In this document: positions 43,429-52,104 of the stretch, in pieces
Numbering within the stretch: position 1 is the stretch's first letter
Layout of the letters: each line of letters starts with the position of its first letter
Assembly: GCA_013822765.1 (NCBI GenBank)
Contig: PNKY01000001.1
Coordinates: forward strand, 1,116,001-1,180,000
Direction: 5' to 3'
DNA: 64,000 nt
DNA from: Rhodospirillum sp.
GTDB lineage: Bacteria > Pseudomonadota > Alphaproteobacteria > Dongiales > Dongiaceae
The notes under the pieces: generated by a model
Told to the model about the DNA's origin: nothing
Databases searched by the model: none
The model's input: the letters and a program-made list of their open reading frames with translations, nothing else
Made by a program: the position numbers and the translations under genes

Positions 43429-45249
43429 CTACTCGGCGGCGCGGATCGGACGCACCGGCGGTCGCGAGTCCGCATGCGCGTGCACGATCGCCTCGATCTC
43501 GGCGCCCTCGATGGATTCGCGCTCCAGCAGCGCCACGACCAGCGCCGCATGGGCGTTCTTGTGGCGGTCCAGCGCCTCGAGCGCCTGGGTCCAGGCATCG
43601 TCGATGATGGTCTGGGCGCGCTCTTCCGCCTTCTGGCGCGCGGTCGTGCTTGAGTCGTCGGAGATCGACAGCACCGGTGTCGAGGTCGCCATCGACCACA
43701 GTGATGCCATGCGCGAGGCGAGGCTGGTCGCCTGCTTGAAATCGTCCTCCGCGCCGGTCGAGACGCCCGCGGCGCCGAACGCCTTCAGTTCCGCGGCGCG
43801 GCCGGCGAGGCACACGACGATATCGCCCATCAATTGCTGCCGGCTGACCAGCTTGCGGTCTTCGATCGGGGTCGACAGCACGACGCCGAGGGCGCGCCCG
43901 CGCGGCACGATGGTCGCCTTCTGCGGCCGCTTGGCGCCCTCGACCGTCGCCGCTGCGATGGCATGGCCGGCTTCGTGCACCGCGATCGCCCGGCGGTCGT
44001 CGTCGCGCAGGATGGCGCCGTTGCGCACGCGGCCCAGCAGCACGTCGAAATAGGCGCCGTCGATGTCATCCATCGTGATCGCGAGCGCCGCGCGCTTGGT
44101 TCCGCGGATGGCGGCTTCGTTCAGCAGGTTCTCGAGGTCGGCGCCGGACATGCCGGTGGTGCGGCGCGCCACTATCTCCAGGTCGACGTTGCCGGCCAGG
44201 ACCTTGTTGCGGGCGTGCACCTTGAGGATGCCGATGCGGCCGGTGAGGTCGGGGATCTCCAGGTTGATGCGGCGGTCGAACCGGCCCGGGCGCAGCACCG
44301 CGCTGTCGATCAGGTCCGGCCGGTTGGTGGCGGCAAGCACGACCACGCCCTTGTTACCGACGAAGCCGTCCATCTCGACCAGCAGCGCGTTGAGGGTCGC
44401 TTCCTCTTCGCTGTTGATGCCGCTGCCGGCGCTGCCGGAGCGCTTGCGCGCCAGGGTCTCGATCTCGTCGATGAAGATCAGGCACGGTGCGTTCTTGCGC
44501 GCCAGCTTGAACATGTTGCGCACCTTGTTGGCGCCGAGGCCCATGAAGGTCTGGCGGAAATCCGCGCCGGATACCGCGATGAAGGCGGAGTGGGTCTCGC
44601 CCGCTACCGCGCGCGCCAGCAGGGTCTTGCCGACGCCCGGCGGGCCGACCATCAGCGCGCCCTTGGGCGCCTTGGCGCCGAGCCGCGTGAAAGTCTCCGG
44701 ATCGCGCAGGAAATCGACGATCTCGGTCATCTGGTCCTTGGCTTCGTCCTGGCCGGCGACGTCGGAGAAGCGGTATTTGGCGGCGGTCGGATCGAGCAGC
44801 TTGGTTGGTCCGCCGATCGCGAAGCGGCTGGCGCCGCCCAGCACCTGCCAGGCGATCATCAGCATCGGTAGCAGCATCAGGAGCGCGAGGCCGTTCTTGC
44901 TGAAGAAATCGGTGAAAGCGGAGCCGCCGAAGGAGACATCGACACCGGCCTGCACCAGCTGGACCAGGGTCTCGTCCGGCAGCTGGCCGCGGAAGCTCGC
45001 TTCCCAGCCGTCGCGATAGACCAGCTCGATGGCGTCCTGGCTGATGCTCGCGGACTGGATCTGACCCTTGCGCGCATCCTCGATCAGGGTGGTCATGCTG
45101 ATGCTGGGCGGCGTGGTGGTGGCGAGTTCGGTCCACGTCACCCACCCGATGGCGCCAAGCCCGAGCAGGGCCGTCGCGGCAAGTGCGATCTGCTCCCGGC
45201 GCGACATCAGACGGAACTTGCGCAACAGCTGATGCCACAGTCGATGCAT
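43429..45249 (-). CDS. FtsH-like AAA+ membrane metalloprotease (paralogue)
   Basis: The 606-residue protein has two transmembrane helices (about 20-38 and 119-138) around a small periplasmic domain, an AAA+ module with Walker A GPPGVGKT (202-209), Walker B LIFIDE (257-262), pore loop FMG (235-237) and a protease domain with HEAGH (425-429) and the third zinc ligand Asp near 503. It lacks the acidic cytosolic tail typical of the housekeeping FtsH, and GRAAELKAFG replaces the canonical GRAAEELVFG. The start was set at the second ATG (45249), with GGAGG 6 bases before it. It degrades membrane or regulatory proteins; no partner is visible. Confidence 0.87.
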   Translation of the reverse strand: MHRLWHQLLRKFRLMSRREQIALAATALLGLGAIGWVTWTELATTTPPSISMTTLIEDARKGQIQSASISQDAIELVYRDGWEASFRGQLPDETLVQLVQAGVDVSFGGSAFTDFFSKNGLALLMLLPMLMIAWQVLGGASRFAIGGPTKLLDPTAAKYRFSDVAGQDEAKDQMTEIVDFLRDPETFTRLGAKAPKGALMVGPPGVGKTLLARAVAGETHSAFIAVSGADFRQTFMGLGANKVRNMFKLARKNAPCLIFIDEIETLARKRSGSAGSGINSEEEATLNALLVEMDGFVGNKGVVVLAATNRPDLIDSAVLRPGRFDRRINLEIPDLTGRIGILKVHARNKVLAGNVDLEIVARRTTGMSGADLENLLNEAAIRGTKRAALAITMDDIDGAYFDVLLGRVRNGAILRDDDRRAIAVHEAGHAIAAATVEGAKRPQKATIVPRGRALGVVLSTPIEDRKLVSRQQLMGDIVVCLAGRAAELKAFGAAGVSTGAEDDFKQATSLASRMASLWSMATSTPVLSISDDSSTTARQKAEERAQTIIDDAWTQALEALDRHKNAHAALVVALLERESIEGAEIEAIVHAHADSRPPVRPIRAAE

Positions 45250-45457
45250 CGTCATCCTCCGGGACCGTCGGCGCGAGAGCCTGATGGCGGCAATGCCTGC
45301 GAAATCCGGCTGATCGCGATGTCACCTTAGTAGCCGAGAATGGCTAACGGAACATTGACATAACGTCGCGGCAGCGGCGAACCGCTGCACGGCATCTATC
45401 TCTTTCGGCCTACCCGTCGCCTGCGATATCCTTCGACCGGCGAAAAAGGGGGACATC
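45250..45457. promoter_or_regulatory. Divergent promoter region (FtsH-like / enolase-superfamily)
   Basis: These 208 bases separate the leftward protease gene and the rightward enolase-superfamily gene. TTGACA (about 45355-45360) could be a rightward -35. No convincing operator was found. Confidence 0.35.
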
Positions 45458-46561
45458 GTGCGCATCACCAAGATCACGGCCTACGGCCAGAACCAGCCGT
45501 TCCGCGACGGAGCCTACACCTGTTCCGGTGGGCGCAGCGCGCTGGGGTTCGACTCGACCATCGTGCGCATCGACACCGATGCCGGCTTGGCTGGCTGGGG
45601 TGAGATGGCGCCGCTCGGTGCGTTCTACGATCCTTCTTTCGCGGCGGGCGCGCGGGCGGCGCTGGGCGAACTGGCGCCGGCGCTGATCGGTGCCGATCCG
45701 CTGCAGACCATCGCGCTGAACCGGCGCATGGACCATGTGCTCAAGGGGCATCCTTATGCCAAGTCGGCGATCGACATGGCGTGCTGGGATCTGGTCGGCA
45801 AGAACGCGGAGCAGCCACTGGCGGAGATGCTGGGCGGACGCTTCGGCGACACCGTCGCGCTCTACCGCTCGGTGCCACAGGCCGAGCCCGATCGCATGGC
45901 GGAGCAGGCGCGCCGCTATGTCGCGGCCGGCTACACGCGCATCCAGGTCAAGGTCGGGCTCGATCCCGACGAGGATGTTGCCCGCATCGAGGCGGTGCGC
46001 GATGCGCTGCCGCGCGACGTGGTGCTGTTCGCCGATGCCAATAGCGGCTGGAACACCCACCAGGCGCGCCGCTTCCTGCGCGCCACGCGGTCGCTGGACT
46101 ACTACCTGGAGCAGCCTTGCGACCGCTACGAGGAGAACCTCGCCTTGCGCGCCGATTGCGATCGGCCGCTGATCCTGGATGAATCGATCGACAGCCTGGC
46201 CGTGCTGATGCGGGCCTGCGCCGACCGCCTGGCGGACGGCATCACCATCAAGCTGGCGCGTGTCGGTGGCATCACCAAGGCGCGCCTGATCCGCGACACC
46301 GCGGTCGAGATGGGCCTCGCCGTGACAGTCGAGGACACCGGCGGCGCCGAGATCGACACCGCCGCCATGGCGCACATGTCGCTGTCGACGCCGGAGAGCG
46401 CGCGGCTGCACACGGTGGACTTCCACAACTGGGTGACGGTCAGCAACGCGACCGGGTTGCCGCCCTGCAAGGATGGCAAGATGGCGGCCCCAACCGCGCC
46501 CGGGTTGGGCGTCACGCCGCTGGAAGAGAAATTCGGAAAGCCGATCTACGTCGCCAGCTAG
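45458..46561 (+). CDS. Enolase-superfamily enzyme (mandelate racemase/muconate-lactonising type)
   Basis: The 367-residue protein has the capping domain (to about residue 120) and a TIM barrel with the catalytic and metal ligands: QVKVG (Lys 163-165 region), FADANSGW (Asp), LEQPC (Glu), ILDESIDS (Asp) and IKLARVGG (Lys). The pair of lysines on either side of the metal fits the MLE subgroup, which includes cis-3-hydroxyproline dehydratase and N-acyl amino acid racemases. The opening YTCSGGRSALGFDST fits the hydroxyproline dehydratase-type group. GTG start with AAAAAGGGGGACATC upstream. It ends overlapping the convergent cupin gene. Confidence 0.83.
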   Translation: MRITKITAYGQNQPFRDGAYTCSGGRSALGFDSTIVRIDTDAGLAGWGEMAPLGAFYDPSFAAGARAALGELAPALIGADPLQTIALNRRMDHVLKGHPYAKSAIDMACWDLVGKNAEQPLAEMLGGRFGDTVALYRSVPQAEPDRMAEQARRYVAAGYTRIQVKVGLDPDEDVARIEAVRDALPRDVVLFADANSGWNTHQARRFLRATRSLDYYLEQPCDRYEENLALRADCDRPLILDESIDSLAVLMRACADRLADGITIKLARVGGITKARLIRDTAVEMGLAVTVEDTGGAEIDTAAMAHMSLSTPESARLHTVDFHNWVTVSNATGLPPCKDGKMAAPTAPGLGVTPLEEKFGKPIYVAS

Positions 46562-47235
46562 GCGCCGAACTTGGCCACGTTTGCGAGGTGGCCGGTCTTG
46601 ACCCAGACGCGGCAGCCATCGGCGCCGGCCTTTGCCCGCAGTGTTGCCTTGGCGGGGAGGCGGAGCCACGACTGCTCCGCGAAGGATTCGCCGCGCTCCT
46701 TGAAGCTGCCGGACAGCACCAGGAACTCCGCGCCCTGAGGCAAGGCCAGCTCAATGCTCGCCTCCGGTGCCCAGCGTTCCAGGTACACCTCTTCACGTGC
46801 ATCCTTGAACAGCGGCATGATCTCGATGCCGGGACGACCGGGTGCAGGTTTGAAGGCCGTCTTGTCGGTCTCGATCCGCACTTCGGTGCGATCGTGCGGA
46901 TCGAACTGCCAGAGCTTGACGAAGATCACGCAGCCGGGCTCGGAGCCTGGCGTATGCCGCGTGGTCGGCGGATTGCGGACGTAGGAGCCGGCGGGATAGT
47001 CGCCATGCTCGTCCTGGAACACGCCGTCCAGCACCAGGAACTCCTCGCCGCCGCCATGGGTGTGCGGCGAGAAGTGGCTGTGTGGGGCATAGCGCACGAT
47101 CGAGGTGGCGCGCGCCACTTCATCGCCGATGCGGTCCAGCATCCGGCGGTGAACTCCGGCCATGGGCGAGGGAGTCCAAGGGAGCTTTGCAGCATGTACC
47201 GCGGCGCGCTGCGAGAAATCGGCATTCAGTTCCAT
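46558..47235 (-). CDS. ChrR-like cupin protein
   Basis: The 225-residue protein has two cupin-type segments: the first with YAPHSHFSPHTHGGGEEFLVLDG and PAGSYVRNPPTTRHTPGSEPGC (metal-binding His/Glu), the second (about 150-215) with GAEFLVLSGSFKERGESF. ChrR-type cupins act as zinc anti-sigma factors or as small-molecule enzymes; no sigma factor gene is nearby, so the latter is more likely here. The ATG at 47235 has GGAG about 9 bases upstream. Confidence 0.8.
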   Translation of the reverse strand: MELNADFSQRAAVHAAKLPWTPSPMAGVHRRMLDRIGDEVARATSIVRYAPHSHFSPHTHGGGEEFLVLDGVFQDEHGDYPAGSYVRNPPTTRHTPGSEPGCVIFVKLWQFDPHDRTEVRIETDKTAFKPAPGRPGIEIMPLFKDAREEVYLERWAPEASIELALPQGAEFLVLSGSFKERGESFAEQSWLRLPAKATLRAKAGADGCRVWVKTGHLANVAKFGA

Positions 47236-47266
47236 CGGGAACGGCTCCGTCTTCGCTCTCGAGCTG

Positions 47267-48208
47267 TTATTCGTCCAGCTCCGGCCGGATGTCAAAGGTC
47301 TTGAGCCCAGCGCCGCGCAGCACGGCGATGCGCGTCGCATGGCCGGCGATCTCCGCGGTCAGCAGGCGATGCAGATCGTCGATCGCAAACACGGTGGTGT
47401 CGGCGAACTCCAGGATGACGTCGCCTTTCTCGATGCCGGATAGCGCGGCCGGTCCGCCGGTCGGAACTTCCAGCACCTGCACCGCGCCAACTTCCGTACG
47501 GCGCAGACGCCGCGCCAGGCGCTGGTCCAGCATGATGGTCTGCCCCGCAAGGCCCAAGCGCGCGCGCCGCACGCGGCCATCGCGCATCAGCCGCATGGTG
47601 ACGTCGGCGGCGGTATCGATGCCGATGGCGAAGCACAGGCCCTGGGCGCGGCCGATCATGGCGGTGTTGATGCCGACCACTTTGCCGATGCCATCGACCA
47701 GCGCACCGCCGGAATTGCCGGGATTGAGCGGCGCATCGGTCTGGATGACGCTCTGGATCAGGCGCCCGCTCGGCGAGCGCAGGGTGCGGCCAAGCGCGCT
47801 GACGATGCCGGCGGTGACGGTCGCCTGAAAGCCCAGCGGATTGCCGATCGCGACGACCAGCTGCCCGACCCGCAGCCGCGCCGAGCTGCCAAAAGCCGCA
47901 TGCGGCAGGCCGGCGGCCTGGAGGCGCAACACGGCAAGGTCGGTGGCCGGATCGTCGCCGACCAGCTGCGCCTCGAACTGCCGCCCGTCGGTCAGGCTGC
48001 CGGAAAGCCGAACAGCCCCGGAGACCACATGGCTATTGGTGAGGAGATAGCCGTCGGGCGCGAACAACACGCCGGACCCGGTGCCGGTCTGGCGCCCCTG
48101 CGCGTGGATATGCACAACCGCCGGTCCGACGGTCTCGAACGCATGGGCGACCCTGGCGGAATAGGGGTCTAGCGCATCGTCCGGAGGCTCGATGGAATCG
48201 TATGGCAT
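47267..48208 (-). CDS. HtrA/DegP-like trypsin-fold serine protease with PDZ domain
   Basis: The 313-residue protein has the full trypsin triad of family S1C: His 60 (TNSHVV), Asp 90 (PATDLAVL) and Ser 166 (NPGNSGGAL), followed by one PDZ domain (about 215-310, VPTGGPAALSGIEKGDVI). There is no signal peptide or membrane helix, so unlike DegP it would be cytosolic or leave the cell by another route. It is near the cupin gene on the same strand. The start is ATG 48208 with a weak ribosome binding site. Confidence 0.85.
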   Translation of the reverse strand: MPYDSIEPPDDALDPYSARVAHAFETVGPAVVHIHAQGRQTGTGSGVLFAPDGYLLTNSHVVSGAVRLSGSLTDGRQFEAQLVGDDPATDLAVLRLQAAGLPHAAFGSSARLRVGQLVVAIGNPLGFQATVTAGIVSALGRTLRSPSGRLIQSVIQTDAPLNPGNSGGALVDGIGKVVGINTAMIGRAQGLCFAIGIDTAADVTMRLMRDGRVRRARLGLAGQTIMLDQRLARRLRRTEVGAVQVLEVPTGGPAALSGIEKGDVILEFADTTVFAIDDLHRLLTAEIAGHATRIAVLRGAGLKTFDIRPELDE

Positions 48209-48267
48209 GGCTTGCAGATAGGCAGCGCAGGACCGGATCGCAAGGCGGAGTACGGGAGCGCGCTTCG

Positions 48268-49326
48268 TCAGCCTGGCCTGCGTCCATGGAATGCATCGTC
48301 CAGCAGCCGGCGGATGCCGTCGCGCGAGACCGGACGGGGATTGTAATAGGGATTGCGCGTTGCGATCTCCGCCGCCTGGTCCAGGTCCTGTTTCTGGAAC
48401 CCGATCTCTTTCAAGGCGAGGGGAGCGCCGATCGCCGCGGCAAGATCATAGAGTCCGGTTGCGGCCTCCTTGCCGCCGAGCGCATGCGCGATGCGCCGCA
48501 TCGCCTCTGGCGCCGCTTCGCTGTTGTAGGCAGCGGCATGGGGCAGCACGATGGTATGAGTCTCGGCGTGAGGCAGGTTGAAGCTGCCGCCCAGCGTATG
48601 GCAGAGCTTGTGATGCAAGGCCATGCCGACGGCGCCGAGCGAAATGCCGGCGAGCCAGGCGCCGTAGAGCGCATCGCCGCGTGCATCGAGATCGCCAAGG
48701 TCGGCCGCGATGCGCGGCAGGCTGCGTGCAAGCGTGCGGATGCCTTCCTCCGCCATCAGGGAGAGCACGGGATTGGCGTTTTCGGCGTAGAGCGCTTCCA
48801 CGCAATGGGCGATCGCGTTCATGCCGCTCGGCCCGCTGATCTTCGCCGGCAGGCCGAGGGTGAGGAGCGGGTCGTAGATCACCGTGCGCGGCAAGACCTT
48901 GGCATCGCGTCCCGTCTTCTTCGCGCCGCCTTCCGTCAGCCCATAGATCGGCGTCATCTCCGAGCCGGCATAGGTGGTCGGGATGGCGACGATCGGCAGG
49001 CCGCTCTCGAGCGCGATCGCCTTGCCGAGCCCGATGGTCGACCCGCCGCCGATGGCGACAGCGCCATCCGCGCCGAGCCTGCGTGCTTCCGCGCGCGCGG
49101 CCTGCGCAGTCTCGATCGGCACATGCATCTTGGCGTGCGGATAGAGGCCGCCTGCGCGCGCGCCCAGGCGCCGCGCGGCTTCCTCGGCCAGCTTCACCTG
49201 GCCTGGTGTCGACAGAACCAGCAGCTTCGAGAGGCCGAGCCGGTCGACTTCCGCCGCCAGCTTGTCGAAAGCACCGGCACCAAACACGACGCGACTGGCA
49301 AGCTGGTCATAGACGAAATCCCGCAT
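48268..49326 (-). CDS. Maleylacetate reductase-like iron-type alcohol dehydrogenase
   Basis: The 352-residue protein has VAIGGGSTIGLGKAIAL (NAD-binding), PTTYAGSEMTPIYG and the metal-binding histidine set GMNAIAHCVEALY and HHKLCHTLGGSFNLPHAETH. This combination is that of maleylacetate reductases, which reduce maleylacetate to 3-oxoadipate. No ring-cleavage gene is nearby, so the natural substrate may be another short oxo-acid. AAGGCGGGGTC precedes the ATG. Confidence 0.83.
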   Translation of the reverse strand: MRDFVYDQLASRVVFGAGAFDKLAAEVDRLGLSKLLVLSTPGQVKLAEEAARRLGARAGGLYPHAKMHVPIETAQAARAEARRLGADGAVAIGGGSTIGLGKAIALESGLPIVAIPTTYAGSEMTPIYGLTEGGAKKTGRDAKVLPRTVIYDPLLTLGLPAKISGPSGMNAIAHCVEALYAENANPVLSLMAEEGIRTLARSLPRIAADLGDLDARGDALYGAWLAGISLGAVGMALHHKLCHTLGGSFNLPHAETHTIVLPHAAAYNSEAAPEAMRRIAHALGGKEAATGLYDLAAAIGAPLALKEIGFQKQDLDQAAEIATRNPYYNPRPVSRDGIRRLLDDAFHGRRPG

Positions 49327-49380
49327 GACCCCGCCTTAGCACGGAACAGCCGAATTCTCTAGAACAGCGCCGGCCGGGCG

Positions 49381-50826
49381 CTATCCCGCCAGCGTGTACG
49401 ACGTCTTCACGGTCGTATAAAACTCGCGCGCATAGGCGCCCTGTTCGCGCGGGCCATAGCTCGACGCCTTCCGGCCGCCGAACGGCACGTGATAGTCGAC
49501 GCCTGCGGTCGGCAGGTTCACCATCACCATGCCGGCCTCGGAGTTGCGCCGGAAGTGTGACGCGTGCTTGAGGCTGGTGGTGCAGATGCCCGCTGACAGG
49601 CCGAACTCGGTGTCATTCGCGATCGCCAGCGCTTCGTCATAGTCCTTGACGCGGATGACGGACGCGACCGGGCCGAAGATCTCCTCGCGCGCGATTCGCA
49701 TGGCGTTGTTGGCCTCGGTGAACAGGGCCGGCTGCAGATAGAACCCGGGCGTGCCGCGGTTCAGTCGCTCGCCACCCCAGTGCAGCTTGGCGCCTTCCTT
49801 GCGGCCGATCTCCAGGTAGCGCTCATCCTGGTCCAGCTGAGACTGGTCGACCACGGGACCGATCTGGCTGCCGGTCTTCAAGGCGTCGTCGACCACCAGC
49901 GCCTTCAGCTTCTCGGTCAGCGCATCCACGAAGCGATTGTGGATCTTGTCGGTGACGATGAGGCGCGAGGACGCGGTGCAACGTTGCCCGGTGGAAAAGA
50001 ACGCGCCGTTGGCCGCGCTCGCCACCGCGACGTCCAGGTCCGCATCGTCCAGCACGACCAGCGGGTTCTTGCCACCCATCTCGAGCTGAAACTTCTTCAT
50101 CGGATTGGCGGCGACGCAGGCCGCCGCGAGCTTGCGCCCGGTTGCGACCGAGCCGGTGAAGGAGAGGGCGACGACGTCCGGATTCTCCAGCATCGCCTGG
50201 CCCACCACCGAGCCCTTGCCCATCACCAGGTTGAGCACGCCCTTGGGCAGGCCGGCGCGCTGCAGGATGTCGACCAGCGCCCAGGTCGAATGCGGCACGA
50301 TCTCCGCCGGTTTGATCACCACGGTGTTGCCGTAGGCGAGGGCGGGGGCGATCTTCCAGGCCGGGATCGCGATCGGGAAATTCCACGGCGTGATCAGGGC
50401 GACGACGCCGATCGGCTCGCGCGTCATCTCGACGCCGACGCCGGGCCGGATCGAGGGAATGGTCTCGCCGCCGAGGCGCACGCATTCGCCGGCGAAGAAC
50501 GCCAGGATCTGCCCGGCGCGCGCGGCTTCGCCGATGCCCTCGGCCAGGATTTTGCCTTCCTCGCGCGACAGGATGCGGCCGAGCTCTTCCTTGCGTGCCA
50601 GCACCTCATCCGACGCCTTCTTCAGGATGTCGTAGCGCTCCTGCGGCGTGGTGCGAGACCATGCCGGGAATGCGGCCTTTGCTGCCGCGACCGCGTTCAC
50701 GACATCCGCCGCCGTCCCGGAGGCGAACTCGCCGACCACGTCATCGGTGTTGGACGGATTGATGTTGCGAACGGCCTGGGTGCCGGCGACCTGCTCGCCG
50801 CCGATGAAATTGCTGAAAACCGCCAC
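49381..50826 (-). CDS. Aldehyde dehydrogenase (2-oxoglutarate-semialdehyde or betaine-aldehyde type)
   Basis: The 481-residue NAD(P)-dependent aldehyde dehydrogenase has ITPWNFPIAIP (oxyanion/cofactor Asn), FTGSVATG, the catalytic glutamate in LEMGGKNP (Glu 249) and the nucleophilic cysteine in STGQRCTASSR (Cys 283). Its sequence resembles the 2-oxoglutarate-semialdehyde dehydrogenases of the YcbD type. It lies 89 bases downstream of the trimethyllysine-dioxygenase-like gene, so 4-trimethylaminobutyraldehyde is another reasonable substrate. GTG 50826 follows AGGGAGAG. The two functions cannot be separated from the sequence. Confidence 0.85.
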   Translation of the reverse strand: MAVFSNFIGGEQVAGTQAVRNINPSNTDDVVGEFASGTAADVVNAVAAAKAAFPAWSRTTPQERYDILKKASDEVLARKEELGRILSREEGKILAEGIGEAARAGQILAFFAGECVRLGGETIPSIRPGVGVEMTREPIGVVALITPWNFPIAIPAWKIAPALAYGNTVVIKPAEIVPHSTWALVDILQRAGLPKGVLNLVMGKGSVVGQAMLENPDVVALSFTGSVATGRKLAAACVAANPMKKFQLEMGGKNPLVVLDDADLDVAVASAANGAFFSTGQRCTASSRLIVTDKIHNRFVDALTEKLKALVVDDALKTGSQIGPVVDQSQLDQDERYLEIGRKEGAKLHWGGERLNRGTPGFYLQPALFTEANNAMRIAREEIFGPVASVIRVKDYDEALAIANDTEFGLSAGICTTSLKHASHFRRNSEAGMVMVNLPTAGVDYHVPFGGRKASSYGPREQGAYAREFYTTVKTSYTLAG

Positions 50827-50915
50827 GATGCTCTCCCTGGAAAAGCCCGGCTCCCCGGCCTCTTGCCGGGGAGCGGTTCGGTCCATTGATGGCCAAGGAC
50901 CTGGGAGGCGTCAAG

Positions 50916-52034
50916 CTAGCCGTTACGCAACCGGCGCAGGCGGCTCTCCACGTCTTCCTTGTTGAGATAGGCGCCGCACAGCCTGCGATAACCCTGATAG
51001 GCATCGCGGGCATGCAGCGCGCGCCAGTTGTCGAACATCACGGCATCGCCCGGCGCCAGCCGGCGGCGATACTGCATCTTCGGGTCGTTGATGCAGGACG
51101 CGAAGGTCTTGAGCGCGCGATACAACGCGGCCGACTCCTCAGCCGGCAGATAGAACGGCGCGCGGTCGTAGTTGTTGTAGCTGACCTGCACCAGCTGCCC
51201 CATGCGGTTCAGGCGGAACAGCGGGCGCGACGCCTGCAGATGGACGTTACGGTCGTTGTCGATGTACTGGCCGGTGATCTCGATGCTGGTCAGCGCGCGA
51301 TAGTCCTCGGCGTGTTCGCGCCGCATGATGTCGGCGACCTTGAAGCCGTCGACGAACACGTTCTCGCCGCCGGTGCCGTTGAACGCGAGGCAGTGCAGCA
51401 TCTGGTAGCCCGGCGCGTCGAAGCTGTAGGTGCCGTCGGTGTGCGGCCCGATCGCCAGCGTCGTATAGGCGGTATCCTTGTGCTCCATGTTGGCGGTGAA
51501 GTCCCAGAACCCGCCGAAAATGGTGTGGCGGATATAGGTCACGCGCTCCAGCAGCTTCTGGGTCGCTTCCGGCGTCGCCGGGGTGCCGGTCACGACGCAG
51601 AAGCCGTAGGTCTCGGTCAGCTCCAGCCACTGCTTGAGCGCGGCATCGTCGGCCATGACGGCGTCATGCGCCACCGTCGGCACCTGTGCCTCGATGGCGG
51701 CGGCATCCCACAGCACGCGTGGATCCGCGGCTTGATTGGCTGGCAGGACGGAGGCAAGGAACGTGGCATCGAAGCGGCTGACATGGGCGTGATCGGCCCA
51801 CTCGATCTTGAGCACGCGGCCGTTCTCCTCGAGCGCGACGGTGTGTGCCGCGATGTCCTCGGGGATGGAGAAGGTATCGATCTGGCGCTGCCTGGTATCG
51901 GGGTGCAGGCATTGCGGGCTGGGGCAATGGTCCTTCAGCCACAACAGTGAAAAGCGGTCGCCGACCCGGCCGTCCGACCAGCTCAGCTCCACATGGCGAT
52001 CCGCCAGCTTCACGTCCCGCAATGCAATGCCCAT
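50916..52034 (-). CDS. Trimethyllysine dioxygenase-like 2OG/Fe(II) oxygenase
   Basis: The 372-residue protein has an N-terminal zinc-finger-like domain (LLWLKDHCPSPQC, then IEWADHAHVSRF) and a jelly-roll with Fe ligands His 198, Asp 200 (PHTDGTY) and His 341 (NWRALHARD). The phrases FGGFWDFT, DTAYTTLA, GTGGENVFVDGF, YNNYDRAP and GYRRLCGAYL match human trimethyllysine dioxygenase more closely than gamma-butyrobetaine hydroxylase, as I recall those sequences. It would hydroxylate trimethyllysine or a related trimethylammonium acid. The middle zinc cysteine of the BBOX/TMLH finger is Ser 39 here. GGAGGATTGCC precedes the ATG. Confidence 0.8.
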   Translation of the reverse strand: MGIALRDVKLADRHVELSWSDGRVGDRFSLLWLKDHCPSPQCLHPDTRQRQIDTFSIPEDIAAHTVALEENGRVLKIEWADHAHVSRFDATFLASVLPANQAADPRVLWDAAAIEAQVPTVAHDAVMADDAALKQWLELTETYGFCVVTGTPATPEATQKLLERVTYIRHTIFGGFWDFTANMEHKDTAYTTLAIGPHTDGTYSFDAPGYQMLHCLAFNGTGGENVFVDGFKVADIMRREHAEDYRALTSIEITGQYIDNDRNVHLQASRPLFRLNRMGQLVQVSYNNYDRAPFYLPAEESAALYRALKTFASCINDPKMQYRRRLAPGDAVMFDNWRALHARDAYQGYRRLCGAYLNKEDVESRLRRLRNG

Positions 52035-52058
52035 GGCAATCCTCCATTGTGCCGCTTG

Positions 52059-52074
52059 TTGTACAAATGTATAA
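52059..52074. promoter_or_regulatory. Operator-like palindrome between dioxygenase and TetR-A
   Basis: TTGTACA-AA-TGTATAA is an imperfect 16-bp inverted repeat (one mismatched arm position) between the divergent dioxygenase and TetR genes. It shares TTGTA-AA-TA-AA positions with the perfect palindrome at 53391-53406. It is the likely TetR-A binding site. Confidence 0.55.
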
Positions 52075-52104
52075 TAAGGAAAATGCCGATTGGCAAGAAG
52101 GGTC

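Noticed and set aside
46558-47235. ChrR-like cupin as an anti-sigma factor
   Set aside because: No ECF sigma factor gene is adjacent, and the N-terminal anti-sigma zinc domain is not evident.
48268-49326. Maleylacetate reductase as evidence for an aromatic degradation pathway
   Set aside because: No ring-cleavage dioxygenase, hydroxyquinol or chlorocatechol gene is in the window, so I did not infer a pathway.
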